Shown here one piece after another: positions 19,410 to 27,099 of a stretch of DNA of 64,000 bases; within the stretch, counting starts at the first letter, position 1; each line of letters opens with the position of its first letter. Under the pieces are notes generated by a model that was given only the letters and a program-made list of their open reading frames with translations, searched no databases and was not told where the DNA came from. The stretch is from an uncultured Gammaproteobacteria bacterium (lineage in GTDB: Bacteria; Pseudomonadota; Gammaproteobacteria; UBA6429; Thiohalophilaceae). The stretch is taken from NCBI GenBank assembly GCA_913064945.1, contig CAJYAN010000010.1:62001-126000 (forward strand), read 5' to 3'. Made by a program: the position numbers and the translations under genes.

Positions 19410-20909
19410 TCAGGTTGTGGCAGTGGACTTACGGGTACTGCTTTTCATAATAAAGACCAGTGGTAACATGACAGCAAAGGCCACGGTGACAAAAATATAG
19501 GCATCCAGAAAGCCAATCATTTGAGACTGTCTGGCCAGCTCTTTGGCCAGAACACCCGCCGCCTGCGGGGAGCTTTCAGTCAAACCGAGGTGATTAAGGT
19601 AAGGTGCCAGTGCCGGATTGAACGCCTGTATCTGGCCGCCGATATTATGCCAGGCGACCTGGGCATGGCTGGTTAAGATGGTGGCCACTACCGAGACCCC
19701 AATCCCCGAGCCAATGGTACGCAGTAAACTATACATACCGGCCGCCTCGGCAGAAAAGCGTTGTGGCAAGGTGGAAAAGGCCAGGGTCGATAATGGAATA
19801 AAGACCAGGCCCAGCCCCATGCCTTGCAGGATCATGGGTACGATCACCCAGGCCATGCCCATGACCAGGCTGTACTGTGTCGTCAAATAAGATCCTGTGC
19901 AGAAAATCACAATACCGGCAGAGATCAGCAGGCGCGAGTCAACGCGATGGATGAGTCGTCCTACCAGCATCATGGCAAACATGCTGGCAATACCGCGCGG
20001 CGCCAGGGTCAGGCCGGTAGTCAGGGTCGGATAATCCATCAGGCCTTCCAGCATTAATGGTTGCAGTAACATCGAGCCGAACAGACCGAGGCCGAGAAAC
20101 GCCATTAGCAGGCAGGCAGTAACAAAATTACGATCCGTAAAAATCTGCGGGCTAAACAGGGCGTGCCCTTTGTGGCTAAAGGTGTGAAGCACAAAGCCAA
20201 TAAAGCCGGTGACACTGAGATAGGCGGCAAATTCAATAACGGGTGAAGAGAACCAGTCATCCTGTGCGCCGCGATCCAGAATATACTGCAAGCCGGCTAT
20301 GCCCAGCGCCAGCAGCGTGAGCCCCATCCAGTCCATATTGCGTTCACTACGTTCCGTATCCGGGATGTAACGCAATACCAGCAAAGCGGACAGAATGCCG
20401 ACCGGAAGATTGATAAAAAAGGTCCAGCGCCAGGAAATAAATTCCGTTAACCAGCCACCGAGCGTCGGGCCAAGAATCGGCCCGACCATGACCCCGATAC
20501 CCCAGATGGCCATGGCCTTACCACGCTCTTCAAGAGGAAACGTCGCGACCATGATCGATTGTGACAGCGGCACGAGTGCAGCACCGAATATACCCTGTAG
20601 CAGGCGAAAGACCACGATTTCACTCAGGCTGGTGGACAGACCGCACATGACCGAGACGACGACGAAACCGGTGATACTAATAAAAAGAAAATTCTTTTGT
20701 CCAAAGCGGTGTGTGAAGTACCCGGTCAGGGGCATAAAAATTCCCGAGGCTACCATGTAGCTGGTGAGCACCCAGCTGATTTGATCCGGCGTTGCGCTAA
20801 GCTCACCCTGCATGTGTGGCAGGGCGACGTTGACAATGGTTGTATCCAGGACCTGCATGACCGTGGCGGACATGACGGCCACGGAGATCAAAAAGCGCTG
20901 CATGTTCAT
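19410..20909 (-). CDS. emrB: Multidrug efflux MFS transporter, DHA2 family (EmrB-like)
   Basis: A 499-residue 14-helix drug/proton antiporter. The N-terminal helix motif LDTTIVNVALPHMQGELSA and the GPTLGGWL element are hallmarks of the DHA2 family, as is the WRWTFFINLPVG segment. With EmrA as the periplasmic adaptor and a TolC-type channel (not in the window) it exports hydrophobic toxic compounds. It lies 30 bases after emrA and behind marR on the same strand, so the three genes form a regulated efflux operon. Substrates cannot be read from the sequence. Confidence 0.93.
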   Translation of the reverse strand: MNMQRFLISVAVMSATVMQVLDTTIVNVALPHMQGELSATPDQISWVLTSYMVASGIFMPLTGYFTHRFGQKNFLFISITGFVVVSVMCGLSTSLSEIVVFRLLQGIFGAALVPLSQSIMVATFPLEERGKAMAIWGIGVMVGPILGPTLGGWLTEFISWRWTFFINLPVGILSALLVLRYIPDTERSERNMDWMGLTLLALGIAGLQYILDRGAQDDWFSSPVIEFAAYLSVTGFIGFVLHTFSHKGHALFSPQIFTDRNFVTACLLMAFLGLGLFGSMLLQPLMLEGLMDYPTLTTGLTLAPRGIASMFAMMLVGRLIHRVDSRLLISAGIVIFCTGSYLTTQYSLVMGMAWVIVPMILQGMGLGLVFIPLSTLAFSTLPQRFSAEAAGMYSLLRTIGSGIGVSVVATILTSHAQVAWHNIGGQIQAFNPALAPYLNHLGLTESSPQAAGVLAKELARQSQMIGFLDAYIFVTVAFAVMLPLVFIMKSSTRKSTATT

Positions 20910-20939
20910 AGCCTGATGTCGTCCGAAAAATTAAGCTGG

Positions 20940-21962
20940 TTAATGCGGCTCGTTCGCCGCCAGATGCTTAACCTTCACCGCGCTTTGAGTCGTGTCAATT
21001 GTCACCGAGGTGCTGGCACCAACCACCAGTGGCAGTGACGGGTCGGGATTGTCGATACTGATTCGCACCGGCACACGCTGAATCACTTTGACCCAGTTAC
21101 CTGAGGCATTTTGTGGCGGCAATAGCGAAAACACTGAGCCAGCGGCGGCGCTAATACTGGTGACGACGCCCTTAAAATGATGCTGCGGGTACATATCGAC
21201 TTGCAGGTCAACAGGCTGCCCGGCATGAATGCGATCAAGCTGGGTCTCTTTGAAATTCGCCTCGACCCAGTAACGGTTATTGCACACCAGCACAAAGACA
21301 TCGCGATCGGCGCTGACCACGTTACCGGGCTGCATTTTGAGTTCACCAATTTGCCCCGAGCAGGCAGCGGTAACCCGGGTATTGTCCAGCTGCCACCGGG
21401 CCTGATCGAGGGCGGACCTGGCCTGCAGAATGCGATCATTTTGCGCGCCGGGCTTACCCTCTTGCCGGCGGGCCTCTTCCAGTTTGGCCCGGGCAACCTG
21501 AAGATTGGCCTCGGCACTCTTAAATTCCGCCTCGGCATCGGTAATGGTCTCGGTGGAGATGTAGCTTTTTTTTGCCAGACGTCGGGCGCGCTGGAGTTTT
21601 GTCCTGGCATTATCGAGCAGGACTTCACGGTTATGGACTTCGGCCTGGGCGGAGGTGACGGCGGCGACTGCCTGGGCGACCTGCCGTTGTGCCAGGGTCA
21701 GTTGTGCCTCGGCATTTTGCAGAGCGAATTGAAACGGTGCCGGGTCGATGCTGAATAGCAGGTCACCACGTTTTACGCGTTGCTGGTTGGTCACCTTGAG
21801 CGCCGCGACCCGACCGGTGACGCGCGGTGCAACACGTACGACGTCGGCATCAATATAGGCATCCTCGGTGCCTGGGTATTGTGCCGCATAGACCTGGTAG
21901 CCCCAGATGGCCAGTGCGCCGGCGGCAATTACCCCGCCCAGGGTTAAAAATCGCTTTTGCAT
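20940..21962 (-). CDS. emrA: Efflux membrane-fusion protein, EmrA/HlyD family
   Basis: A 340-residue adaptor with one N-terminal membrane helix (LGGVIAAGALAIWGYQVYAA), a lipoyl half-motif (TGRVAALKVTNQQRVKRGDLL), a long alpha-helical coiled-coil hairpin (about residues 85-190) and a beta-barrel part with SAAAGSVFSLLPPQNASGN, a well-known EmrA motif. It links the inner-membrane EmrB to an outer-membrane channel. It starts 25 bases after marR and precedes emrB by 30 bases. Confidence 0.93.
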   Translation of the reverse strand: MQKRFLTLGGVIAAGALAIWGYQVYAAQYPGTEDAYIDADVVRVAPRVTGRVAALKVTNQQRVKRGDLLFSIDPAPFQFALQNAEAQLTLAQRQVAQAVAAVTSAQAEVHNREVLLDNARTKLQRARRLAKKSYISTETITDAEAEFKSAEANLQVARAKLEEARRQEGKPGAQNDRILQARSALDQARWQLDNTRVTAACSGQIGELKMQPGNVVSADRDVFVLVCNNRYWVEANFKETQLDRIHAGQPVDLQVDMYPQHHFKGVVTSISAAAGSVFSLLPPQNASGNWVKVIQRVPVRISIDNPDPSLPLVVGASTSVTIDTTQSAVKVKHLAANEPH

Positions 21963-21987
21963 TTGTCTATCTCCAGTACGTCGAGCT

Positions 21988-22419
21988 TTAAATAGTCACG
22001 ACGCGTTGTTTGACCTGTTGCAGAACACGCATGGTGGTTTCAATATCTTCAGACGTGATATCCACCAGCAGCTCACTACGGAGCTGTGCTGCTACCTGAT
22101 TGATTTGCTTGATAATCCCGTGGGCCTGATCCGTTAAATGCACCGTTTTGGCGCGTCGGTCGGTGGTCGAGTCGCGGCGTTCGATCCAGCCATCTTCCGT
22201 CATGCGATCCAGCAGGCGTACCAGGGTGGGGCACTCAATACTGAGCCATTCGGCCAGTTCCTTTTGCATGACACCATCGCCACGCTTGGCCAGATGTACC
22301 AGCACCAGCCAGCGGGACTGGCTCAGGCCCAATGGGCGCAGACGCTCATTCAGTTTGGTGCGCCAGGCGCGGGCGGTCTCGCTAATGACAAAGCCTAGTT
22401 GTTCATTACTCGTAGACAT
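21988..22419 (-). CDS. MarR-family transcriptional regulator of the emr operon
   Basis: A 143-residue winged-helix repressor (MSTSNEQLGFVISETARAW at the N-terminus; recognition region MQKELAEWLSIECPTLVRLLDRM; wing DGWIERRDSTTDRRAKTVHLT). It heads the emrA-emrB operon and probably represses it until a toxic ligand binds. I choose the ATG at 22419, which has GGGAA at good spacing; an ATG two codons earlier abuts that site. Two overlapping inverted repeats lie just upstream (22445-22481) and are the likely operator. Confidence 0.92.
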   Translation of the reverse strand: MSTSNEQLGFVISETARAWRTKLNERLRPLGLSQSRWLVLVHLAKRGDGVMQKELAEWLSIECPTLVRLLDRMTEDGWIERRDSTTDRRAKTVHLTDQAHGIIKQINQVAAQLRSELLVDITSEDIETTMRVLQQVKQRVVTI

Positions 22420-22444
22420 ACACATTTCCCGGTTATTAAGTATT

Positions 22445-22481
22445 AAGCTATTTATTAGCTTGCTATCTATTATGCGAGCTA
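22445..22481. promoter_or_regulatory. Overlapping inverted repeats: probable MarR operator
   Basis: AAGCTA and TAGCTT (22445-22450 and 22456-22461) form a perfect repeat around five bases. The same right arm, read as TAGCTTGC (22456-22463), also pairs with GCGAGCTA (22474-22481) with one mismatch. They sit 26-62 bases upstream of the marR start, where a self-repressing MarR protein would bind. Confidence 0.5.
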
Positions 22482-22708
22482 GTTTGAGTGATTTCAAGCG
22501 TCATGAGGTCGGCCGTAAAAAAATCCTGCTCGTCTCTAACCGCCAAAGACGCGCCAGACCCTGGATGGTCGTGTGGCGAATGCGGGTAGTGGAGGATTGA
22601 ATTCAGCAAAGTGTTTGGAATAGTATGGATTGATAGAGGCAGTGACACGGTGTCATTCGCCGGCTGTGCAGGCTTCAGGCACAAGCCCCTACGCGAGGCA
22701 CAAAGACA

Positions 22709-23080
22709 ATGTCCGAAATAAAAGACCCAAGAGTCCTGTTTGCAGCAGAGCGTACCTTACTGGCATGGAATCGAACCAGCATCTCGCTGATGGCATTTGG
22801 TTTTGTGGTTGAGCGCTTCGGCCTGTTTTTAGAAATTGGTGGACAGCACGAAGTAAAATTTTTCCAGCGCGACTTTTCATTTTATGTCGGGGTCTCTTTT
22901 ATATTGCTGGCCTCCTTCATTTCACTTTATTCCGTCTGGCAGCACAGGAATATCCTGCAGTCGATCCAGGAGTTTGATATCCCCCGTGGCTATAACCTGC
23001 ACGCGGGCATGATTGTAAATGGCATTCTGGGTGCGCTAGGTATCGCTCTCAGTATTTATATCATGCGCGGCTTTTTGTAA
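22709..23080 (+). CDS. DUF202 (YidH-like) small membrane protein
   Basis: A 123-residue inner-membrane protein with the DUF202 signature PRVLFAAERTLLAWNRTSISLMAFGFVVERFG and three hydrophobic segments (about residues 25-45, 60-82 and 100-120). The family is widespread and of unknown function; the charged ERT.LAW.RT motif lies at the first helix. It stands alone, 118 bases before an MFS gene on the same strand. Confidence 0.88.
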   Translation: MSEIKDPRVLFAAERTLLAWNRTSISLMAFGFVVERFGLFLEIGGQHEVKFFQRDFSFYVGVSFILLASFISLYSVWQHRNILQSIQEFDIPRGYNLHAGMIVNGILGALGIALSIYIMRGFL

Positions 23081-23197
23081 GGCGGCATCATTATTACAAG
23101 GCGGTAATAGGGTTGTCAGCATGACGCTGGATAATAAGGTGTGTATGGACATGGTCAATGAGCTGACAGACGACAAATTTTATAGTGTCGAGCGCAG

Positions 23198-24403
23198 GTG
23201 AATAGCAGCAACCTGAGGTGGCGCGCCCTGCCTGGTGGAATCTGGGTGCTTGGCTTTGGTTCATTGTTTATGGACATGTCGTCGGAGTTGATACATAGCC
23301 TGTTACCGATTTTCATGGTGACAACGCTGGGCGCATCGATGCTGACGGTGGGGATAATCGAAGGGATAGCCGAGGCCACCGCCGCTATCGTCAAGGTATT
23401 TTCCGGCGCACTGAGTGATTACCTGGGCAAGCGAAAATTGCTTCTGGTACTCGGCTATGCCCTGGCCGCTTTGACCAAACCTGTTTTTCCACTGGCCGAG
23501 ACGATTGGCTGGGTATTTGCTGCCCGCTTTATTGACCGGGTCGGTAAAGGAATACGCGGTGCGCCACGCGATGCGCTGGTGGCCGAGATGACCACGGCTA
23601 GAGTGCGCGGCGCTGCTTATGGTTTGCGTCAGGCACTCGATTCCGTTGGTGCGTTATTGGGTCCCTTGCTTGCCGTGGTGTTAATGCTGTGGCTTGCCAA
23701 TGATATCCGCTCTGTGATGTGGCTTGGCGTGATTCCCGCCTTTGTTGCCGTGTTTTTGTTGTGGCTGTATGTGCGTGAGCCGTTAACACCTGAAAAGAAA
23801 GTCGGCAGTAAAGTTAAAGTACCTCTGCGCCTAACGGACGCCAGACGTCTGCCGCTACGATATTGGATGGTGGTGCTATTAGGCGCGGTATTTACGCTGG
23901 CGCGTTTCAGTGAAGCCTTTTTGGTGTTGCGCGCACAGGATATCGGTATGGCGCTAAGCTATATTCCCATAGTGATGATCGTTATGAATGTCTTTTATGC
24001 CGGGGTGGCCTATCCTGCAGGGGTGGCATCAGATCGGGTAAGTCAACGGGCCCTGTTGATCCTTGGTCTGGTACTATTGATCGGTGCAGACCTGGTGCTG
24101 GCCTATGCGACATCGGCCATACAGGTATTTGCTGGCGCCGCATTGTGGGGTCTGCACATGGCGTTTACCCAGGGCTTATTATCCAAGCTGGTTGCCGATC
24201 GGGCACCAGCTGAATTGTTGGGCACAGCCTTTGGTATTTTTAATCTGGTCAGTGGTCTCGCTCTGCTACTCGCCAGCGGTTTCGCTGGATTACTCTGGAC
24301 AGAGTATGGAGCTGCCACAACCTTTTTGTCGGGTGCAGGTTTCGCGCTGCTTGCCAGTGTTGGTTTGTTAATGTCAGCCCGTGGACGTAAACCTAAGCGA
24401 TAA
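23198..24403 (+). CDS. MFS transporter
   Basis: A 401-residue permease of the major facilitator superfamily with about twelve hydrophobic segments. Between helices 2 and 3 is GALSDYLGKRKLLLVLGY (motif A like), and FIDRVGKGIRGAPRDALVAE is typical of a subgroup of uncharacterised MFS proteins often found near metal or drug resistance genes. The substrate is unknown. The start is a GTG at 23198; the next in-frame Met would cut into helix 1. Weak ribosome-binding site. Confidence 0.85.
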   Translation: MNSSNLRWRALPGGIWVLGFGSLFMDMSSELIHSLLPIFMVTTLGASMLTVGIIEGIAEATAAIVKVFSGALSDYLGKRKLLLVLGYALAALTKPVFPLAETIGWVFAARFIDRVGKGIRGAPRDALVAEMTTARVRGAAYGLRQALDSVGALLGPLLAVVLMLWLANDIRSVMWLGVIPAFVAVFLLWLYVREPLTPEKKVGSKVKVPLRLTDARRLPLRYWMVVLLGAVFTLARFSEAFLVLRAQDIGMALSYIPIVMIVMNVFYAGVAYPAGVASDRVSQRALLILGLVLLIGADLVLAYATSAIQVFAGAALWGLHMAFTQGLLSKLVADRAPAELLGTAFGIFNLVSGLALLLASGFAGLLWTEYGAATTFLSGAGFALLASVGLLMSARGRKPKR

Positions 24404-24492
24404 AGCAGCTTCATACCTTCGGGGAGTAGGTAAGAATGAGGGGGCGTATTTTACAATATATAGCTGTTATTATTCTATCGTCTTCACGCTTA

Positions 24493-24568
24493 CCCTCTCT
24501 CTCATGGCGAGGGATGTAAAATATAAGATCCCCTCTCCCCTTCGGGGCAGAAGGCCAGGAGGAGAGGG
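24493..24568. repeat. Intergenic CCCTC/GAGGG inverted repeats
   Basis: Two adjoining hairpins: CCCTC (24493-24497) with GAGGG (24509-24513), and CCCTCTCC (24531-24538) with GGAGAGGG (24561-24568). C- and G-rich repeats of this form recur in many bacterial intergenic regions. Its right arm doubles as the ribosome-binding site of the short frame at 24573. Confidence 0.5.
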
Positions 24569-24572
24569 AGAT

Positions 24573-24623
24573 ATGAATTTAGGTTATGCTGACATTTCCC
24601 GATGGAGGAAGAGTTTTACATGA
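24573..24623 (+). CDS. Possible 16-codon leader peptide
   Basis: A short frame encoding [16 protein letters not shown] starts 4 bases after a GGAGGAGAGGGAG stretch (24559-24570) and its stop overlaps the ATG of the next gene in an ATGA junction at 24620-24623. This is what translational coupling looks like, but the purine-rich stretch is part of a repeat, so the signal may be accidental. Confidence 0.3.
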   Translation: MNLGYADISRWRKSFT

Positions 24624-25024
24624 ACCAGACATCTGATCCCTTAATGTTCATCGCATCGAAAAAAACGATCTACGGTGCCATGGTACTGGGACTGACAACT
24701 TCCCTCGCCTTTCGTTTGCTTATTATTCTGAATCATGTAGAACCGAGTTGGGTAAGACCTGTATGGTACTTTGGCGTCCTTGGTAATTTGGTATTTTTTT
24801 ACTATCGTTTTAAAGTTACAAAGAAAAGAAAACGGGCGGTTAGAAAGTATCACCTCATTGAGAAAATCAATTCGGGTTCAACATTGAGTGATAAAGAGCG
24901 TAACGCACTGGTTTATTTGTTACAGTCCATCGACCGATCACCGGAGAGTGTCAATTACCTTATAATTTCCGTATTCTCGGTGGTAGCCATCATCCTGGAT
25001 ATTGCCATGGTTAAGTATTTTTAA
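24620..25024 (+). CDS. Hypothetical membrane protein
   Basis: A 134-residue protein with no family I recognise. Two hydrophobic segments occur in the first half ([21 protein letters not shown] and [20 protein letters not shown]), then a strongly basic cytoplasmic stretch ([19 protein letters not shown]) and a C-terminal helix ([18 protein letters not shown]). The ATG at 24620 has GGAGG eleven bases upstream. It ends 17 bases before a VOC-family gene on the same strand and may be co-transcribed with it. Confidence 0.65.
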   Translation: MNQTSDPLMFIASKKTIYGAMVLGLTTSLAFRLLIILNHVEPSWVRPVWYFGVLGNLVFFYYRFKVTKKRKRAVRKYHLIEKINSGSTLSDKERNALVYLLQSIDRSPESVNYLIISVFSVVAIILDIAMVKYF

Positions 25025-25041
25025 ATTTGAGAGAACCGAAG

Positions 25042-25476
25042 ATGAATGTCAGCCCATTTCATTTGGCCATTCAGGTTAGAGACCTGGAAGAAGCCAGACA
25101 GTTTTACCGAAACATGCTGGGTTGCAGCGAAGGCCGTTCATCAGATAGCTGGGTCGACCTTAATCTTTATGGTCATCAGCTGGTGTGTCACGTCAATCCC
25201 GCAATTGGTAAAAATGGCAAGGTGTCATCACACAGCAACGCGGTCGATGGTCACGGCGTACCGGTGCCCCACTTTGGTGTGGTACTGGAAATGGTCGACT
25301 GGCAAAAACTGGCGGACAGATTACGCAAGTTGAAAATGGAATTTATCATTGAACCGTATATAAGATTTAAAGGTGAGCCAGGCGAACAGGCCACACTGTT
25401 TTTCCTTGACCCCAGTGGCAACGCCATAGAGTTTAAGGCCTTTTACGATATCGACAACCAACTCTTCGCGGTGTAG
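25042..25476 (+). CDS. VOC (glyoxalase/bleomycin-resistance) family protein
   Basis: A 144-residue protein with the betaalphabetabetabeta repeats of the vicinal-oxygen-chelate fold: [23 protein letters not shown] at the N-terminus and [15 protein letters not shown] at the C-terminus. Likely metal ligands are His in FHLAI, His in PHFGVVLE and Glu in AIEFKAF. Such proteins are lyases, dioxygenases or antibiotic binders. Start at the ATG at 25042 after GAGAGAACCGAAG. It is followed two bases later by an FAH-family gene, so both may act on the same oxo-acid-type pathway. Confidence 0.85.
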   Translation: MNVSPFHLAIQVRDLEEARQFYRNMLGCSEGRSSDSWVDLNLYGHQLVCHVNPAIGKNGKVSSHSNAVDGHGVPVPHFGVVLEMVDWQKLADRLRKLKMEFIIEPYIRFKGEPGEQATLFFLDPSGNAIEFKAFYDIDNQLFAV

Positions 25477-25478
25477 CA

Positions 25479-26090
25479 ATGAATACAGTGAGCTTTGATT
25501 CAAAAATCGTAACACCATCAAAAGTCGTGTGTATCGGGCGTAACTACGTCGGGCATGTGGATGAACTAGGCAACGAGCAGCCAAAAGACCCGGTTATTTT
25601 CATGAAACCGAATTCAGCCATTACCGATACGCTATATCACAACCCGGCGGAGGTGATTCATTACGAGGGTGAAATTGCCTTTATTATCGAGGACAGCCAG
25701 ATCGCCGGTGTTGGCTTTGGTCTGGACCTGACCAAGCGGGATCTGCAAAAAACATTACAGGCAAAGGGGCTGCCCTGGGAGCGAGCCAAGGCATTTAATC
25801 GTGCGGCGGTACTGAGTGAGTTTATGCCCATTAGTGGTGATGTCTCCAGTATGTCGCTACGACTAACAATCAATGATGTTGTAGTGCAGCAAGCCGGGGT
25901 GGAGTTAATGATCTTCAAACCGGATATTGTGTTAGCCGAGATCCTCAAGTCGTTCACACTGGAAGATGGCGATATTATTATGACCGGCACGCCAAAAGGG
26001 GTTGGTGCCTATACAAAAGGTGACAGGTTTGTTGGACAGATTTTTTTTGGTGACGAGTGTGTCATTGAAAGGCAGTGGGTGACGTTGTAG
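25479..26090 (+). CDS. Fumarylacetoacetate hydrolase (FAH) family protein
   Basis: A 203-residue enzyme with the FAH fold. The motif KVVCIGRNYVGHV.ELGN, the metal-binding E-x-E in HYEGEIAFII and later Asp in GLDLTKRD, and IIMTGTPKGVGA are conserved. Short FAH proteins of this size hydrolyse acylpyruvates or decarboxylate/tautomerise oxaloacetate-like acids, so the substrate is probably a 2,4-dioxo acid or oxaloacetate (family knowledge). It follows the VOC gene by two bases. Confidence 0.88.
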   Translation: MNTVSFDSKIVTPSKVVCIGRNYVGHVDELGNEQPKDPVIFMKPNSAITDTLYHNPAEVIHYEGEIAFIIEDSQIAGVGFGLDLTKRDLQKTLQAKGLPWERAKAFNRAAVLSEFMPISGDVSSMSLRLTINDVVVQQAGVELMIFKPDIVLAEILKSFTLEDGDIIMTGTPKGVGAYTKGDRFVGQIFFGDECVIERQWVTL

Positions 26091-26456
26091 CTGCAACAGG
26101 AGACGACATATAATACGACGACGACCGCAATATATAACGCTCATCAGAAATTTTAGCGGCAGGCTGACATGAGTGGCAATCACAATACCTGAAGACCCGA
26201 TAACTTAATATCACAAACATACGTGTGTTATGTCTTTTGCTTCGTAAATGATGAATTTGCAGGGAGCTTTGACATAGGTGTAATAATTAAGCCAAAGAAT
26301 AAATTTTTTATAAAAAAAGGGGTGGTAACAAATCATAATCGATGGTCATCGCCCCTCTAATTTACTTATATATTTTTTTCGATAAGGTGTGTCAGCCAAT
26401 ACCGTATTGGCTGTAATTATTAATTTTATTTATTAACTAACATAGAAGGAAGTAAC
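26091..26456. other. Gene-free stretch with structured elements before the DsrE-like gene
   Basis: No open frame of coding character. The stretch becomes very AT-rich from about 26240. AGGGG (26318-26322) and CCCCT (26351-26355) could pair around a 28-base loop, and a perfect 21-base palindrome lies at 26393-26413. No known riboswitch class was recognised. Confidence 0.4.
26393..26413. promoter_or_regulatory. Perfect 10-bp inverted repeat upstream of the DsrE-like gene
   Basis: CAGCCAATAC and GTATTGGCTG are perfectly complementary around one base, 44 bases upstream of the DsrE-like start. It is followed by TAATTATTAATTTTATT. It may be an operator or a hairpin terminator ending whatever is transcribed from the left. 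Confidence 0.5.
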
Positions 26457-26795
26457 ATGAAGGTAGCATATATTTTTTCCACACAAGGACATTCGGTATC
26501 TTATAAGCTCGGTCAAATGATATTGCCACAATTAGAGAATGAAGCTCATGGAGTAGAAGTGGTTGGCATGTTCTTCTTTGAAGATAATAATTATGTGTTA
26601 GTCAATGGCAACCCAACAGGAGAGCGACTTGCAAAAGTTGCCAGGGAAACAGGAATGTTGTTGATGGGTTGTGATAAATGTTGTTATGAAAGAGAAATAG
26701 ATAAAAAGCTTGTCGAAGGCGCTGTCATTGGTTGTTTTCCTAACTTATACACAGCATTAGCCGGTAATATGCCCGATCAGGTGATAACGCTATAA
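26457..26795 (+). CDS. DsrE-family-like protein with a CxxCC motif
   Basis: A 112-residue small protein starting MKVAYIFSTQGHSVSYKLGQ, with the alternating beta-alpha pattern of DsrE/DsrF sulfurtransferase-like proteins. Cysteines lie at 72, 75 and 76 (GCDKCCYERE) and 93 (VIGCFP); a cysteine after the third strand is where DsrE proteins carry sulfur. It may bind or pass sulfane sulfur (or a soft metal). AAGGAAG precedes the ATG. It is isolated, with long AT-rich flanks on both sides, and looks AT-richer than the core genes. No partner dsr or tus genes adjoin it. Confidence 0.7.
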   Translation: MKVAYIFSTQGHSVSYKLGQMILPQLENEAHGVEVVGMFFFEDNNYVLVNGNPTGERLAKVARETGMLLMGCDKCCYEREIDKKLVEGAVIGCFPNLYTALAGNMPDQVITL

Positions 26796-27099
26796 ATACT
26801 TCAATATTAGCCGTATTCAGAAAAGCAATCAGATACAGTCTCTACAAAAAGGCAGAGGTACTGGAATACCGGCAATCCAGTACCTTTGAAGGTGTTTAAT
26901 CTCCAATAAACAGGATCACGATCGTGATATAGGCTATACATACAAGAACACTATTGTAGCTGCTGATGCCAGCCATCTGATAGTCTCTCTGACTCTATGC
27001 TGTTCTAAAGCCAAATTAGGTAAGTCTGATGTAATTGGATGTAATATATAGCGTTGAGATATCGTTAAAATAGACCGTTATAATAACAAGGAGGTCAGA
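26796..27099. other. Gene-free stretch with a long hairpin and a palindrome
   Basis: A hairpin lies at 26853-26888: AGGTACTGGA and TCCAGTACCT pair perfectly around a ten-base loop, and three more pairs (one a G-T wobble) extend the stem. It may end the DsrE-like transcript, though it lacks a clear T-run. A 14-base perfect palindrome ATCACGATCGTGAT follows at 26915-26928. AAGGAGG at 27090-27096 is the ribosome-binding site for the next gene. Otherwise nothing is seen. Confidence 0.45.

Noticed and set aside
24381-24623. 80-codon frame after the MFS gene
   Set aside because: It overlaps the end of the MFS gene and crosses the inverted repeats; only its last 16 codons, behind a purine-rich site, deserve mention.
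26280-26390. Possible riboswitch before the DsrE-like gene
   Set aside because: The AGGGG/CCCCT pairing is present but I could not match any known aptamer core (fluoride, c-di-GMP, preQ1, molybdenum cofactor).
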